This document shows positions 23,603 to 34,720 of a stretch of 64,000 nucleotides of DNA, piece by piece. A program made the position numbers and the translations under genes. The notes below the pieces were generated by a model. The model was not told where the DNA came from and did no database searches. It saw only the letters and a list, made by a program, of their open reading frames with translations. Each line of letters starts with the position of its first letter. Position 1 is the first letter of the stretch. Location of the stretch: assembly GCA_001630475.1 (NCBI GenBank), contig KV419406.1, positions 695,028 through 759,027 of the forward strand, in the 5' to 3' direction. The stretch is from Sistotremastrum niveocremeum HHB9708 (taxonomy: Eukaryota > Basidiomycota > Agaricomycetes > Sistotremastrales > Sistotremastraceae).

Positions 23603-26600
23603 TGCGTGGGAACCCCTACTTTGAGCGGTAAGCCCCGACCTTCTACACTCGTCGTACCGGACAACGGTACGCCTGCCTGTCCCTCGGATCAATTGCGCTT
23701 CTGACAATCGGGACCTGAAAACAAGGGGTGGAGCGGCAACTCGGCACACCAGCCACGACGATGAAGTCCAGCACAACACACCCAGCGCCTCCGTCGTCCT
23801 CGTTTCCGAAGCTTCATCAAAGTCAACTTCTTCAGCCATCTCTTCATCGTCGTCTCACGACCATAGTAAAAGAGGGCCTGCGCCGGCGATTAAACGGTGT
23901 TGATTCGTTGGCAAGGTCGTCTATGGTTCCAGGCTTGTAAGTCGCCGAGGGACATTCTGAGGTATATGAGGGTGGGGTTGATAGGACCGCGACCGAGCGC
24001 AAGAACACCGGCGGTTTGCAGTGGGAGTTGTGAAACGTGTGGTGGTAAGTCGGGAGGCTCATCCGATGGTGGCGGCATAGTGCCAAGCATGGGAGACCAA
24101 CGTGCTCTCTGCGTTGCAAGCCTTTGCCTCTAGGGTTTGAGTCATCGATTACGGGTTACTAAGGGTCTACAGATTGTTCTTCTAGCGTATATAACGGATT
24201 TTGAGTGAGTCTCGCCAGTGCGACAGGAAGCTATATGCACTTCGCCGACAGTGTACGCCGTCACACGCAGCATCGGGACCCGCACCGTCTTCCTGTGATG
24301 AAGTTCTCGATGCTGGCTAGTTCCGCATTTCTGCAATTTCCCCGGGACATCGCATCGCATTGCGGAGAGCAGGCACACGAACGAAGTTGGAGGTCACGTA
24401 ATGCGGCGGTCTGATCTCGACGCTGAGTCCACGAGCGCGTCAATCAAGCAATTCAACGCACTCCAACAAACAGATCAAACAGAGGATATTTCCGTCTCGC
24501 TCCCTATTGTCGGTTGAATTGGTCCCGTCCTCTCGGACCCCGTCGATCTGGTGCGACTCCCCACTACCGGTATCTGGCCGGCGATTATCTATGCGAAATT
24601 ATATATATTCCGGCGTTGAATCTTCGCTGTGGAGGACCTGCAGCTACGGAGGAGAACAGCCAGCTAAGACAACCGACGTCTGGAATGTTGTTCAACATGA
24701 CTGGGGAAGTCAAGTCATGAGATGAAACGTTCATCAGCGACTTGAACATGAGTGTATGGGAAGCATAAAACGCCCGATGGCATCTTTCGTTCGCCGGAAG
24801 TCCAGCCCGAACGCAAATAGAGGTGGATCTACGATGATTGATATAAATATGCGACGGATGCGTCATTGTCAAAGCACGAGGTGATCAAAAAACGTGCTAC
24901 ATAACCAGATCACTGTGTCTCGATCGTTTGACTCAAACCCTTTAGGAAGTTTCCCGGGATAAGTAGGATGAGTATCCCGGAGAATTCTTGTGGGATGATT
25001 ACTCGCTTGCGCAAATAACTGAATACTCAAGATTAGTCGGGGTATTGGTTAACAGAGGAAACAACTAGAGACTAAATGAATACCACAGAAACAAATCCGC
25101 AAGGTTCTCGCTCGGTCCTGTTGGGAATGGGAGCGGCTGATTTGTAGAGACGATGTATAGGACAGGGCAGGGCAAAGGGCACACGAAAGGAGAGGGTTGC
25201 AATGCACCTGAACTAGATGATTAGTATATCATCATTGCTTAACGGGTCGAGATATGCGTGACTAATGGTACCATATCTCAGAATTTCTTCATTCCGCAGG
25301 GCGTGCGTAACACTTTAGTCCGACATTAAGTCAATACACTCCGGAAGCAGTCTCCTTCCTTTAGACATAATTTTGCCTCATCCTAGTCTCGCTTGGCGAT
25401 TGATATTGATCCCGTATTATTGAGAAGCAGGGCATTTTGCCTATCATCCAGCGGCCTGTACTCCAAGTCATCATATGATACCATGTTACGACATAGCGAA
25501 AGCACCCGGGAATAGTGAACCCCAGAATTGCGAATTAGGAGACAGAGTTCACGAATCAAGTCCAGGCGCAACATGTGGCCCGACGGACCACAGAGAAGGG
25601 GCTCTGAAGATGCATTACTGTGAGTAGCGGTAGGGCTTCGTCTGTCATCAGACCTTGAGAAATAGGATCATTACAAGGTTTGGAAAAAAAGAATTATCCA
25701 GCAAAGCCAAGATATGAGGCATGTGAGTGGAAAAAAGCCGACGAAACTGGCAAGTGACAAACTAGCTTTGCAGAGGCAAAGCGTCGGCTTGTGACTCCTG
25801 TCAAGGTTCCATAGACGTGGGTCTCCTGTCAGATAGCGTTGAGGGTACAGTAACGTGACTGCCGTTCATTTCTCGATCGAAATGTCACCGAACGATCTGT
25901 TTGCCGCCTAAGAACTAAAAGGTAGATTTCGCGCCGAGAAACGGTACATCAGAGAGTTCATTGGAGCCTACATTGAACGAAGCATAGCTGGTCAGACGAT
26001 AACAAAAGCAATATACCCTTAGAGGACAGCCAAACCATATGTTTGTAATACAATCGAAGAGGTATAAAGACCGTCGTTCGCGGGTTTTAGCAGAAGTCTT
26101 TCCGATTCCGAGTGAGCACGAGCGCATCGACGTGTACATCGCCAGTGCGACAAGTGATCTACTGCCATATCGATTTGACGCAGCTCGTTGAATGTGCCGG
26201 ATTATATTAGTGCATCGCTTGGATGAAAGAACACAAGCTGTCGAGTGACAGACGATCGACAATGGGCAGAGAAGACAGCAAGGAGAACAGGCGCCCAGGA
26301 TTCAAGCCACGTTTATTACCTAACTCGGACGTCGGGGTCGAATCGGAGTTGATCAGACAACCGAACTCTGAGCCGTTATCTCCGAAGTGGCTTGTTCGTG
26401 GTCGTTTAGCTCTACAAATGTTTGAAGGGTGCCTTGAAATGTATGAACCCTCTTGGAGCCATTTTTCTCGGATTTCCATCCAAAATTTATCCCCGTGGTT
26501 CTGTTGGTTCTTGGCGGCAGCTATTCTGGGCTCCGTGGGGCCTCCACAGTGCAGGAAAACTATCGGCCGTACGCATCATCTCCAGCATGAAACACGATAT

Positions 26601-27614
26601 GTGGACATCCATGGATGTTCCTATCAAGGGTCGATTTTAAATTACAAGCGTCTTCTCAAGAAGGCCGCAGTCCCTTCCTATTCAAGGATAGAAGATCTCG
26701 ACACTTCGGGAGCGCTCGGGAAATGTTGCACGCACCATCATGGAGGTTGATTGTGTTATCTGATAAGTCAAAGCTTAGTTTTATTACACTTGCTCCTCTA
26801 ATCCTGAGAATTTTGACCTCACGGAATACGCATAGAGATGACCTTCCGAAGTCTCGCTTGAGTCGGCCATTTATCCGGAGCGCTCAAGCTTACTCCCTTT
26901 AATGTGATGTCTACGAAGTCAAGCTACTGTCTCCTTGGTATTGTGCCCGCCCCTGCCCCTCTTTTGTCTACTTCGATTTATTGAGGAACTGTTCTCGCGT
27001 CCTAATTATCCGCTTCATTGACGTTCAAGTTAGGCTGATACGTTCAGCGTATATCCAAGGGGATGTAGGAGGACCGGCAACTGAGTATGAAGGTTATTTA
27101 CAGCATTGCGAAAGAGATTTTTCAAGCAGCCGAAATGAAGAATTTCCACGGCGCTCACGGCCACGGCCAACAACCCATTTCAAGGAGGGGACCAAATTCG
27201 GCCTTCCCAAGTTCCAACTACCTTCGAACTATCAATTCACACGGAAAACAAACTCAGAGTAAAATTGCAGTATTGTTCTGAAGTTCCTGATTGCAACGGT
27301 TGGCGTAAAGTTTCGGTCTTTCCCGGCTTCTGGTATGCTTCGTGATGTTTTTGCCGTCCATCCATCCACCCTCCCATGTGAGGAATTCATTCTTTTAATA
27401 GAAGAGTCTCCACCGAGACAACGGCCGCATAGACCATCCATCGATCCTCTTACCAGTGCCTCAAACATCGTAGTGCAGAACGGACGGTTTAATGCAGCCG
27501 ATTTCAACTCAGACTGATTGAATTCAGTAGGCAGACATTCATATGATCAGTCTTAAGGATGAGCATACTACGCCCTCACAATACACTCCCAGATTCGATG
27601 CTGCGAGACCCAGA

Positions 27615-28720
27615 TCAAGCGCTGGAAAAGATGGCACCTCCATCCACAAGGGCAACTATCAGAGGGATGTTAGCATGAAAGAAGAACGCAGGGAAGAAGT
27701 ATGCGCACGAGTTCCGGTGGTATATTTGGCTCGCGCAAAATATAAATAGGTTTCACTGTCACGGTATGGGTCAGCCTAGCGACGAAGAGCCCAATCGGAA
27801 CTCACGCGATGTCTTCAGTGGTGCCCACAGAACCCGTAAGCAAGCCTTTGCTCAGTCTTTGGTATAGCGCCTCGCGTTCAGGAGTCAATTTCTCATGTAC
27901 ATCCCGAACAAATCCTGAGAGATCCGTCTTAGCTGGACGGCCCAAAGAAATGACTACGCAACCATCAAGACGCACCTGGAATGACAGCATTGACACGTAC
28001 TCCCAACGGAGCAAGGTCAACTGCCAGACCTTTCGCTAAGGAATTGACCGCGCCATTGATAGCCGCACCAACCTAGTGAAGATTGTCGTCAATTGAACAG
28101 TGCGGAGAATTAAACCGAGAACGAACAGCGGTCTCTGGTTTGGGCTTTAGACTCAATGAGCCACCGGTGATGGTATAAGACCCTCCTGATTTAATTGCCT
28201 TATACTTGGCGATAGCTGATGCGAAGACGTCAGGCAAGATGTCCAGCATACTAAAAAGCCGAGAACTCACCTTTAGCGACAGAGACCTGACCCCAAAACT
28301 TGACCCCGAACAACTCTTTGTCCTTCTCAATATCTTCATTCACTATATTTCCCCTGATTCGCTTATCAACGGCCGTATAGACGATATGGTCCACTCCTCC
28401 TTCAGAAGCCAACGATTCGATGAGGGAAGACACCGAAGCCTCATCTTTGACATTCGCAGTGCGTCCGCCAATGTACTCTGTCGATGATGGAAATTCAGAT
28501 TTCAATAAGGTGATGGCGGCGTCGAGGGATGTTTGAGTCGAAGATACGACGACGACGTGAGAGCCGAAGGAGATAAATGCCTCCGCAACGGCGAGACCGA
28601 TGCTTCACAGTCAAGATTAGACTTATCCCAGACGTGAGTGAATACCAGTGCTCACCCTCTGCTTCCCCCGATAACCACGACCTTTTGATTACGCAGGCGT
28701 TCAGGATAATTCGGCGCCAT
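27615..28720 (-). CDS. Short-chain dehydrogenase/reductase family protein lacking YxxxK
   Basis: A Rossmann-fold protein of the SDR family. About six introns are needed; spliced exons give one continuous frame from MAPNYPERLRNQK to VDGGAIFSSA. The cofactor motif is VVIGGSRGIGLAVAEAF near residue 20. The acidic NVKDEASV loop, the GGSYTITGGS strand, VNSLAKGLAVDLAPLGVRVN followed by AVIPGAKTDL, and the C-terminal TTGTLALVDGG are all SDR hallmarks. Where active members have YxxxK, this one reads ETAVGAAINGA, so the catalytic Tyr and Lys are absent if the exons are right. The intron before VGAAINGA uses the less usual donor GTTCGT, which leaves some doubt about that junction. It could be an inactive SDR or one with another mechanism. 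Confidence 0.78.
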
Positions 28721-31700
28721 CAGAAGCAGTAGCTGGAGTGAAGCCTCCGACGATTGATATCTTATAGCCCGATACTGTCGTGCGATGTCGACAGGATGAC
28801 GATCATGATGATATAAATTCTCTCAGGCCCACAGATCACGGTCGCGATGATCGTCTGACAGAGACGTTCCTGGAATCCCGGGAACTTTCAATCTCATTTC
28901 ATTCATTGCCGACGGGTAGTTGCAGACAGATAGCGTCAGAATGGAGTAGTCGATCAAAATTGTCTTGTCCAACTTCGAGAGAGCCTCGAACGCCATGATC
29001 AAAGGCCTGATATTGAAGGCTGACGTGGTCCGAACGGACATCCGATGACAACCGAACGCTGCAAATAACAATTTTCTTTACAGTAACAACGGTATCTCAT
29101 GCACTCGATATCAATAAATTTAAATCGAGATGCCTTACAGTCTCCAGTATATCAGCTTGAAAATTAGACTGAGAGATGACGCTTCGTTTGAGTATTTGGT
29201 ACAGTACCCGCATGGATAGCATTTCGCAGGCAGTGCGTCATATTCGTTCTGCCTTCGCAACTCTCCAGGAGCACGCCAATCGTCCTGCAATAGAAGTTTA
29301 TTGAATCACTTCAGGCTTCACAGATGAATTTCGGGTCGACCAGTCGATATTTCCCATGGGCCGGAGATCGACATCTTGATGGATGCATTCTTCGTCGGCT
29401 CCTAGATGTATGCGAAGCCCGTCAAAAAGGTTTAGTCGAGCGCAATGATACCACACCTCCATCAGTGAGATCTTGAGAGCGAGGAAGTTAGTCGGAGCTG
29501 ATCTGAGCATTTCTTGAGGAATGAGAGCTTCTGACACTAAGAAACGCGTGCTCCGCCAGCTTCTTCAGTGAAATCAAGACAAGACTTGATGGGACGAATT
29601 TCTCAGGGAAGGCATAGATTGAGCGAGATCTGTTGAGGCGCCTTGGTCGACACTATCACAAGCGACTCAAACTGAACAGAGAAGATGGGTTGGCTTCGCG
29701 AAGGAAGGAGAACAGAGTATGGTGAGAGATCCGGTGGCGACGAGGTTACGACATTTCGAATTTTGGCATGTTCTCGGTCTGAGATCTGAGCGTTAGCCTT
29801 TGTATTGTAACACAACGGATACTGATTCTTCTGAGCTTCTGGAAGCCATTTTGTCTGAGATCAGGAAGCGTATTATGAGCCGAGTTGTGCAACTAGTGCT
29901 TCGACGATCATTGAACTCAGTCCTCAAGTGGGGATCTGAAACGAGACTGGCATCATCGACCGAAGAGAAGCTAGCAAGCACAGCCACGAGAAGCGAGACT
30001 CCGAATTAAGCGCTCAAGATAATCGTCCCATGCTTGCTTCCGACTGAGTCTTGTCGATATATGGAGCTCTAGGGTGTACTACACGTCCGAGAATAACGGG
30101 CCAAATTCATCCGTAAGCAACCACCACGATAAGAAGAACAGTGCAAGAACTGTGAGCCATGATATGAGGTCATGATCCTTCTTCAAGATAGGAAACTGGT
30201 TACCGGAATACGCGCATCGAGAAACAAGAAAGAAGCGCATTGACAGTATAAGGAAGCGAAGCGCGTAGCGTGGCGACTGCAGCACAGAGGTGAGAAGCGG
30301 TATAATAATTCTGCGCAATGGGAACACCATATTCGCGCCTGGACTGCTGCGTACAGAGCTCAGGCGGGTCACGTCCTTCATTCACGTTGCTTGTTTCAGC
30401 ACCAAAAGAAGCCCAAGAACAGCAGCTGAGATCACCCAAACCCGGCGGGCGAACCGACTTCGTCCCAGGCGCGCAACATTGTCCTTCGAGGAAACAAATC
30501 CTGAATCAGGATGCGTCACGCTGGCTCAGCTCAGATAAAAGCGCACCTATAGTCATCCAACGAGATATAGTCCATCAAATCATCTCTGCCCCCGCCCATC
30601 CCATAATCACCTGCCATCGCGTTGTGAGTGTCGGACGACAACGCAGTTATTTGGCTCACCTGTGAACAGGTATCCCCGTCTGATAATCATGGCCCAACGA
30701 CGCTTGCAGGTATCACAATCTTCACCTACGTTTTCAGACGATGTCAGAGCGAGTTCGTCGAGTACTCGAAATGAATGGCACCTGCCTCATTCGTCTTTGG
30801 GGAGGCCCCATTCGCGGCATTCTACGAAGGCACGTTATTCGCAAACCGACGAGCAACAGGCGCCTACCATATGTGGCTCCATATCAACAAGTTCCACATG
30901 CTGCAATTCGCAAAAAGGCGAAGATAGAGCCTCTTCGTGATTTGCAGGTGAGGCTTTCTTGGCATAATAGTCGATGTGCTAACTAAGAGAATCCGCGTTA
31001 GTTTTGAGAGGAATAGGTAGACAATCTGAGTTATTACAAGGCTCTGTGGAGCAATCCTGCTACATGCCACCCTTGATAAAATATCAGGGCATCAACGGTC
31101 GTCGTCTTTGAAATCCAGTCCCGACTAAATATTGTATTCTACGCGTCGTATCAGCATGAATATCATAATTTCGCCGTATTTAGTAGACTCACCAGCGCGA
31201 TTACGATGTCACAGCGACGGACAGCTCAGATGGAATAGAAGAACGCGATGTAATCTCGTCTTCCTGCGGCCGGGCTAGTTCTTGCAACGATGTATAAGAC
31301 AGACGAAGCGACGAGAATGGATTGAACATACAGTTCGGGTAATATATGATGTCTCGTTACTGCCGGTTGAAGGTGACGATTCAAGTGAGTGAAAGCGATG
31401 GACCATCCAGGATGTTCTATAGGCAAGCTCGGCTTTCTGGAAAAATCATCAGCAGAGTTATTAGCCAGAGGGAAAAAAGCATGCCCTATACAGAGAATGG
31501 GGCGAGAGCGCAGAGAAGAGCGCCATAGCCGACGCACTGCTATGGGTGAAGAAATGGAGGAGAGTGTTTGTGTCTGTTTGTGCCTTGGCTTCATATCTGA
31601 CCCTCCAGATTTGGTAACCGTCAACGGGTTCTTAGACCTGTCCATACGGGAGCCAGACGTTCACAGACACCAAGCCTTGCTCGTTATCGACGTCGAACGC

Positions 31701-31910
31701 CACGCTCTTCAAGTTTGTCACAAATCTGACAACGTCATTCGAAATAATCTCGATTTCCGCTGGCAGTGAAGCTCAGGCACCTGTACAGAGAAAGGCTTCG
31801 AAAGGCACAATCACTAGCTGATGTATTGAGGTGAAATGCCCCTATACTTAACTATAACATTAGCTCAACTTTATGCAGCTTTGCATTCTATTCCTATTCC
31901 TATTCGTGCT
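28721..31910. other. Gene-free stretch of 3.2 kb
   Basis: Only short open frames are seen. Some minus-strand frames (30079-30381, 30864-31070) include hydrophobic segments, but they cannot be joined into a convincing gene. Confidence 0.35.
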
Positions 31911-33218
31911 ATGAAACGAAACAATGCACGAAACCGTTCCCGAATCCCAGCTTCGAAGACTCGGGAGGTCTTTGCGCCGCCTGAGATTTGGACAATGATC
32001 TTTCGAGAGGCTGGTCATCCGGTGTCTGTGGATCTCCCTATAAATTTTGAAGATACCTTTGTTCAGGATTATCCCGATGTTTCGTGAGTGGTTTCTAGTT
32101 TCGAGATTTGAGCTCTATTCATTGATAACAGCAGCATCGGAATCACTCCTCCGTCGACCAAAGAGGCGTACCAAACACTTCTTGCCATCTCTTCCACCTG
32201 TCGATCTTGGGCGTCGTTATGCATCCCGCTACTCTACAACTACGTATGGGTGTCCTCTCAGAATCAATTCAATAAACTCCTCCCACAGCTACGAAGACAC
32301 CCAATTTCTCAAACCCTTGGTCATAATACTTTTGGGGGCGCTGTTAGGGGACTGTATATCGGATATCTCAGTCCTACCTGCACCATGCTCAGCGCTGTGT
32401 GCCAAGTTTGTCCTCATTTAGTCTTGCTTCGATCGGTTTCTCTGGAGGGCAAGAACATATCACAATGGAGGAGCCTGCAAGCCAACCTATGCAGACTTGA
32501 GTCGTTGCGATGCTTAGACCTAGGTGCAGCAGTGTTCCAACGCGTCTCAGCCCCATTGGATTCTGCCAAGCCTATAGTTTTCCGTCGTCTTGAATGCCTG
32601 AACTGTTGGTCATACATATGGCGCAGTATCTCCGTTTGGTATACACCTAACATCCGTATAATGAGCGTGCAGTTCTTGGCTCCTGACGCCACGGATTTTC
32701 AAAAATGTGTGCTACCTTTCTTTCGATTGAACGGCCGGCATATTAAGCGATTGACGGTGGTGAGTGGCGCAACGCAAGCGGAAGGGAGGTTGATCGCTTC
32801 GGACGGGCAACCCATCATGTCTCTTTGCCATGATCTAGAGTTCATGATAACGACCCTCGCGCCTGTCATCCCGGTACTATGGGAGTCAGCATTGCCCCTA
32901 TCACACCCGACCCTGTTGGGTCTGATAATATCAATGCCTTGGATCCCGCACGATACGCCGTCAAGACTAAAACCGATTCTGCAGTCCTTGAACCGACGGA
33001 ATTTTCCATGCCTCAGGCGTGTTGAATTATCCGGTGCATGGCCGGTCGACTTGAAGTCGGACTTGTATGCCAAGGTCTCAGCCCCAGCTTGGTTTGCAGA
33101 CGTGCTGAGGAGCTGTGAGGACGATGAAATCGCTGTGACGCAGGCGAACACAATTATGACTGTGAAGGTGGTCGAACAGTTTTGGTACGTTGCTTTAACT
33201 AATCTGAGGTCATGCTGA
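31911..33218 (+). CDS. F-box-like domain protein
   Basis: Probably a substrate receptor of an SCF-type ubiquitin ligase, by domain type only. Two exons (intron 32084-32131, GTGAGT..CAG) give 419 residues. The F-box-like region is split by the intron: FAPPEIWTMIFREAGHP in exon 1 and LLAISSTCRSWASLCIPLLY in exon 2, the common basidiomycete form. The rest has leucine-rich stretches (VCPHLVLLRSVSLEGKN, LESLRCLDLG), suggesting a degenerate LRR-type binding region. The start at 31911 (MKRNNARNRSRIP) is preferred over the in-frame ATG at 31836 because the basic leader is typical. It is not close in sequence to the family at 45-63 kb. Confidence 0.72.
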
Positions 33219-33694
33219 TAGGTAAAATGAAATAGCGTATTTGAGCAAGATGATGGTTAAGGCCAGAGATTTCTACATGTATCGTGTCACGCTTTTGAGC
33301 GAGTTGCCTTGCTTGTGATGGTTGCAATTGGGAGACATCCTCTTCTAACGATTGCTTGGCTCGAGACTTGGCTGGCCCGCGGCACGCCCACACGATGTTC
33401 GCATAGTACAGTTGACCTTTCGATGTCACCTCACCTGAGATCTAGTCCGATTTAGCCAGACGAGTATTCACAATAATCCAATCATTTGACAACGATGTGA
33501 CTATCCAGAAGGAAAGGAAAACAAGAGGAAAGTCTACAAAATAATGGACTACGCTTCGACCAAAGCAGTGACCTCGTTCTTTTCTTTTTTTTCGAAGATG
33601 GTACTAGTGCTGTAGACGTCTCAAAAATAGCACTGAGAGAAAAAGAGTCAGTGACTGTCGCACGGCCGCAAGACGGAGACAGGTAGAAAATACC
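33219..33694. other. Convergent intergenic region
   Basis: The 3' flanks of the F-box-like gene and the first GFA gene meet here. No gene is seen. Confidence 0.45.
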
Positions 33695-34134
33695 TCATGC
33701 GCTCTTGCCATCGTAGAAGTTCTTCTCCAGTGCGGTCGCATCAATATCATCGACGCAATTAAGATTGAAGAAGATGAATCCTGGTTTTCCATCGAGAGTC
33801 GTGCAGAGCGCAGAACCGTCGATGGGACAGAAATAGTGGTGAGTCGTCTTGGTGCGCCAAACGTAGTCCGTCAACCCTCCAAGTTCGCCCGAAGTCCATG
33901 TGACATCGGTAAGGGGAATCAAGCTAACGACAAAAAATCAGGTGTCAGAAAACAACTTGACAATATTGAGAGAATAACGCGGTACCTCGAATAAACATAG
34001 GCCTTTCGGGAACAAATACTACAATTACAGACTGTAGCTTTGTGGCTTTCAAGCGGGGCATGTTTGAACTCATAGGCAAACTTTCCACAATGGCAGTGGC
34101 CCTTGTACAGTTTCAGAGAAGACTCGGAGGACAT
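33695..34134 (-). CDS. GFA/CENP-V-type zinc protein, copy 1
   Basis: A small protein of the family named after bacterial glutathione-dependent formaldehyde-activating enzyme (Gfa), which also includes CENP-V. The true substrate in fungi is often unknown. Two exons (34134-33986, 33923-33695) give 125 residues. Zinc motifs are GHCHCGKFAYEF (CxC), CNCSICSRKAYVY (CxCxxC) and HHYFCPIDGSA. The last has Asp where canonical members have the second Cys of FCxxCG. The intron is phase 2 and lies just after AYVYS, as in the other three copies. The C terminus NFYDGKSA is also shared. Downstream on the other strand is the F-box-like gene. Confidence 0.88.
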
Positions 34135-34720
34135 GGATGCAAAGGACTGAGTGCGAAGGGCTCGATGAGTTTGGTCTGTAACGCAGGATAGTCAAGCTCT
34201 TTTATCTTCGATGAAGGTGGATTCATCAGCATCCTTGAGTCACCTTGTAATACGAAAGTATCACGCGTCCGAGGATCGCCATATGACTCGACCCCTTGTA
34301 GGGGAGGAAAGATGGTCTGCAGGAGGACTGGTCGGACACCGAGTCGCAATCCCGAGTCGGACGTCTGCCTCGACTACCGGTTCAGGCGCCTATGTGTTCG
34401 CCCAATGACCATGTGCCGAGACTATTTTTTATTCCAGACTAGTGAGGAACCCTCGTTCATCTGCCGATGTAGGAGATCGAATCGGATCGACACGCATTCT
34501 AGCAAATCATCGCGTCGCCGAGTCGATCAGGACACGGGTACGAATGTACCATGGAGTATTACCCTTTACTCGTACAAAAAATACTCCATAATGTCTTTCA
34601 CCCAGAAAAAATCCCAAGTCCTAGTAAGTCCGGTATATCTACACCTACACGTACAGTCATTACGAGAAGGTCCCAATATTACCATCGTATAGTCCATCGC
34701 CACAAACTAAGCCCACACGA
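34135..34720. other. Intergenic region between ferric reductase and GFA copy 1
   Basis: Upstream sequence of GFA copy 1 and the 3' flank of the ferric-reductase gene. Unlike the other GFA copies, no clear TATA box is seen. Confidence 0.4.

Larger units (their letters stand above)
21017..27614. other. Gene-poor, AT-rich stretch of 6.6 kb
   Basis: No gene with a recognisable domain was found on either strand. Open frames such as 26223-26750 (+, 175 codons) and 22824-23192 (-, 122 codons) lack domain or splice support. The stretch holds a purine-rich tract, a GC hairpin and a set of TGTTATCTCG repeats, listed separately. It may be repeat-derived DNA. Confidence 0.4.

Noticed and set aside
26223-26750. 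175-codon open frame on the plus strand
   Set aside because: No domain, no family member in the window and no upstream or downstream splice structure.
30079-31070. Hydrophobic minus-strand frames that might be exons of a membrane protein
   Set aside because: The fragments could not be joined by consistent splice sites and match no family I know.
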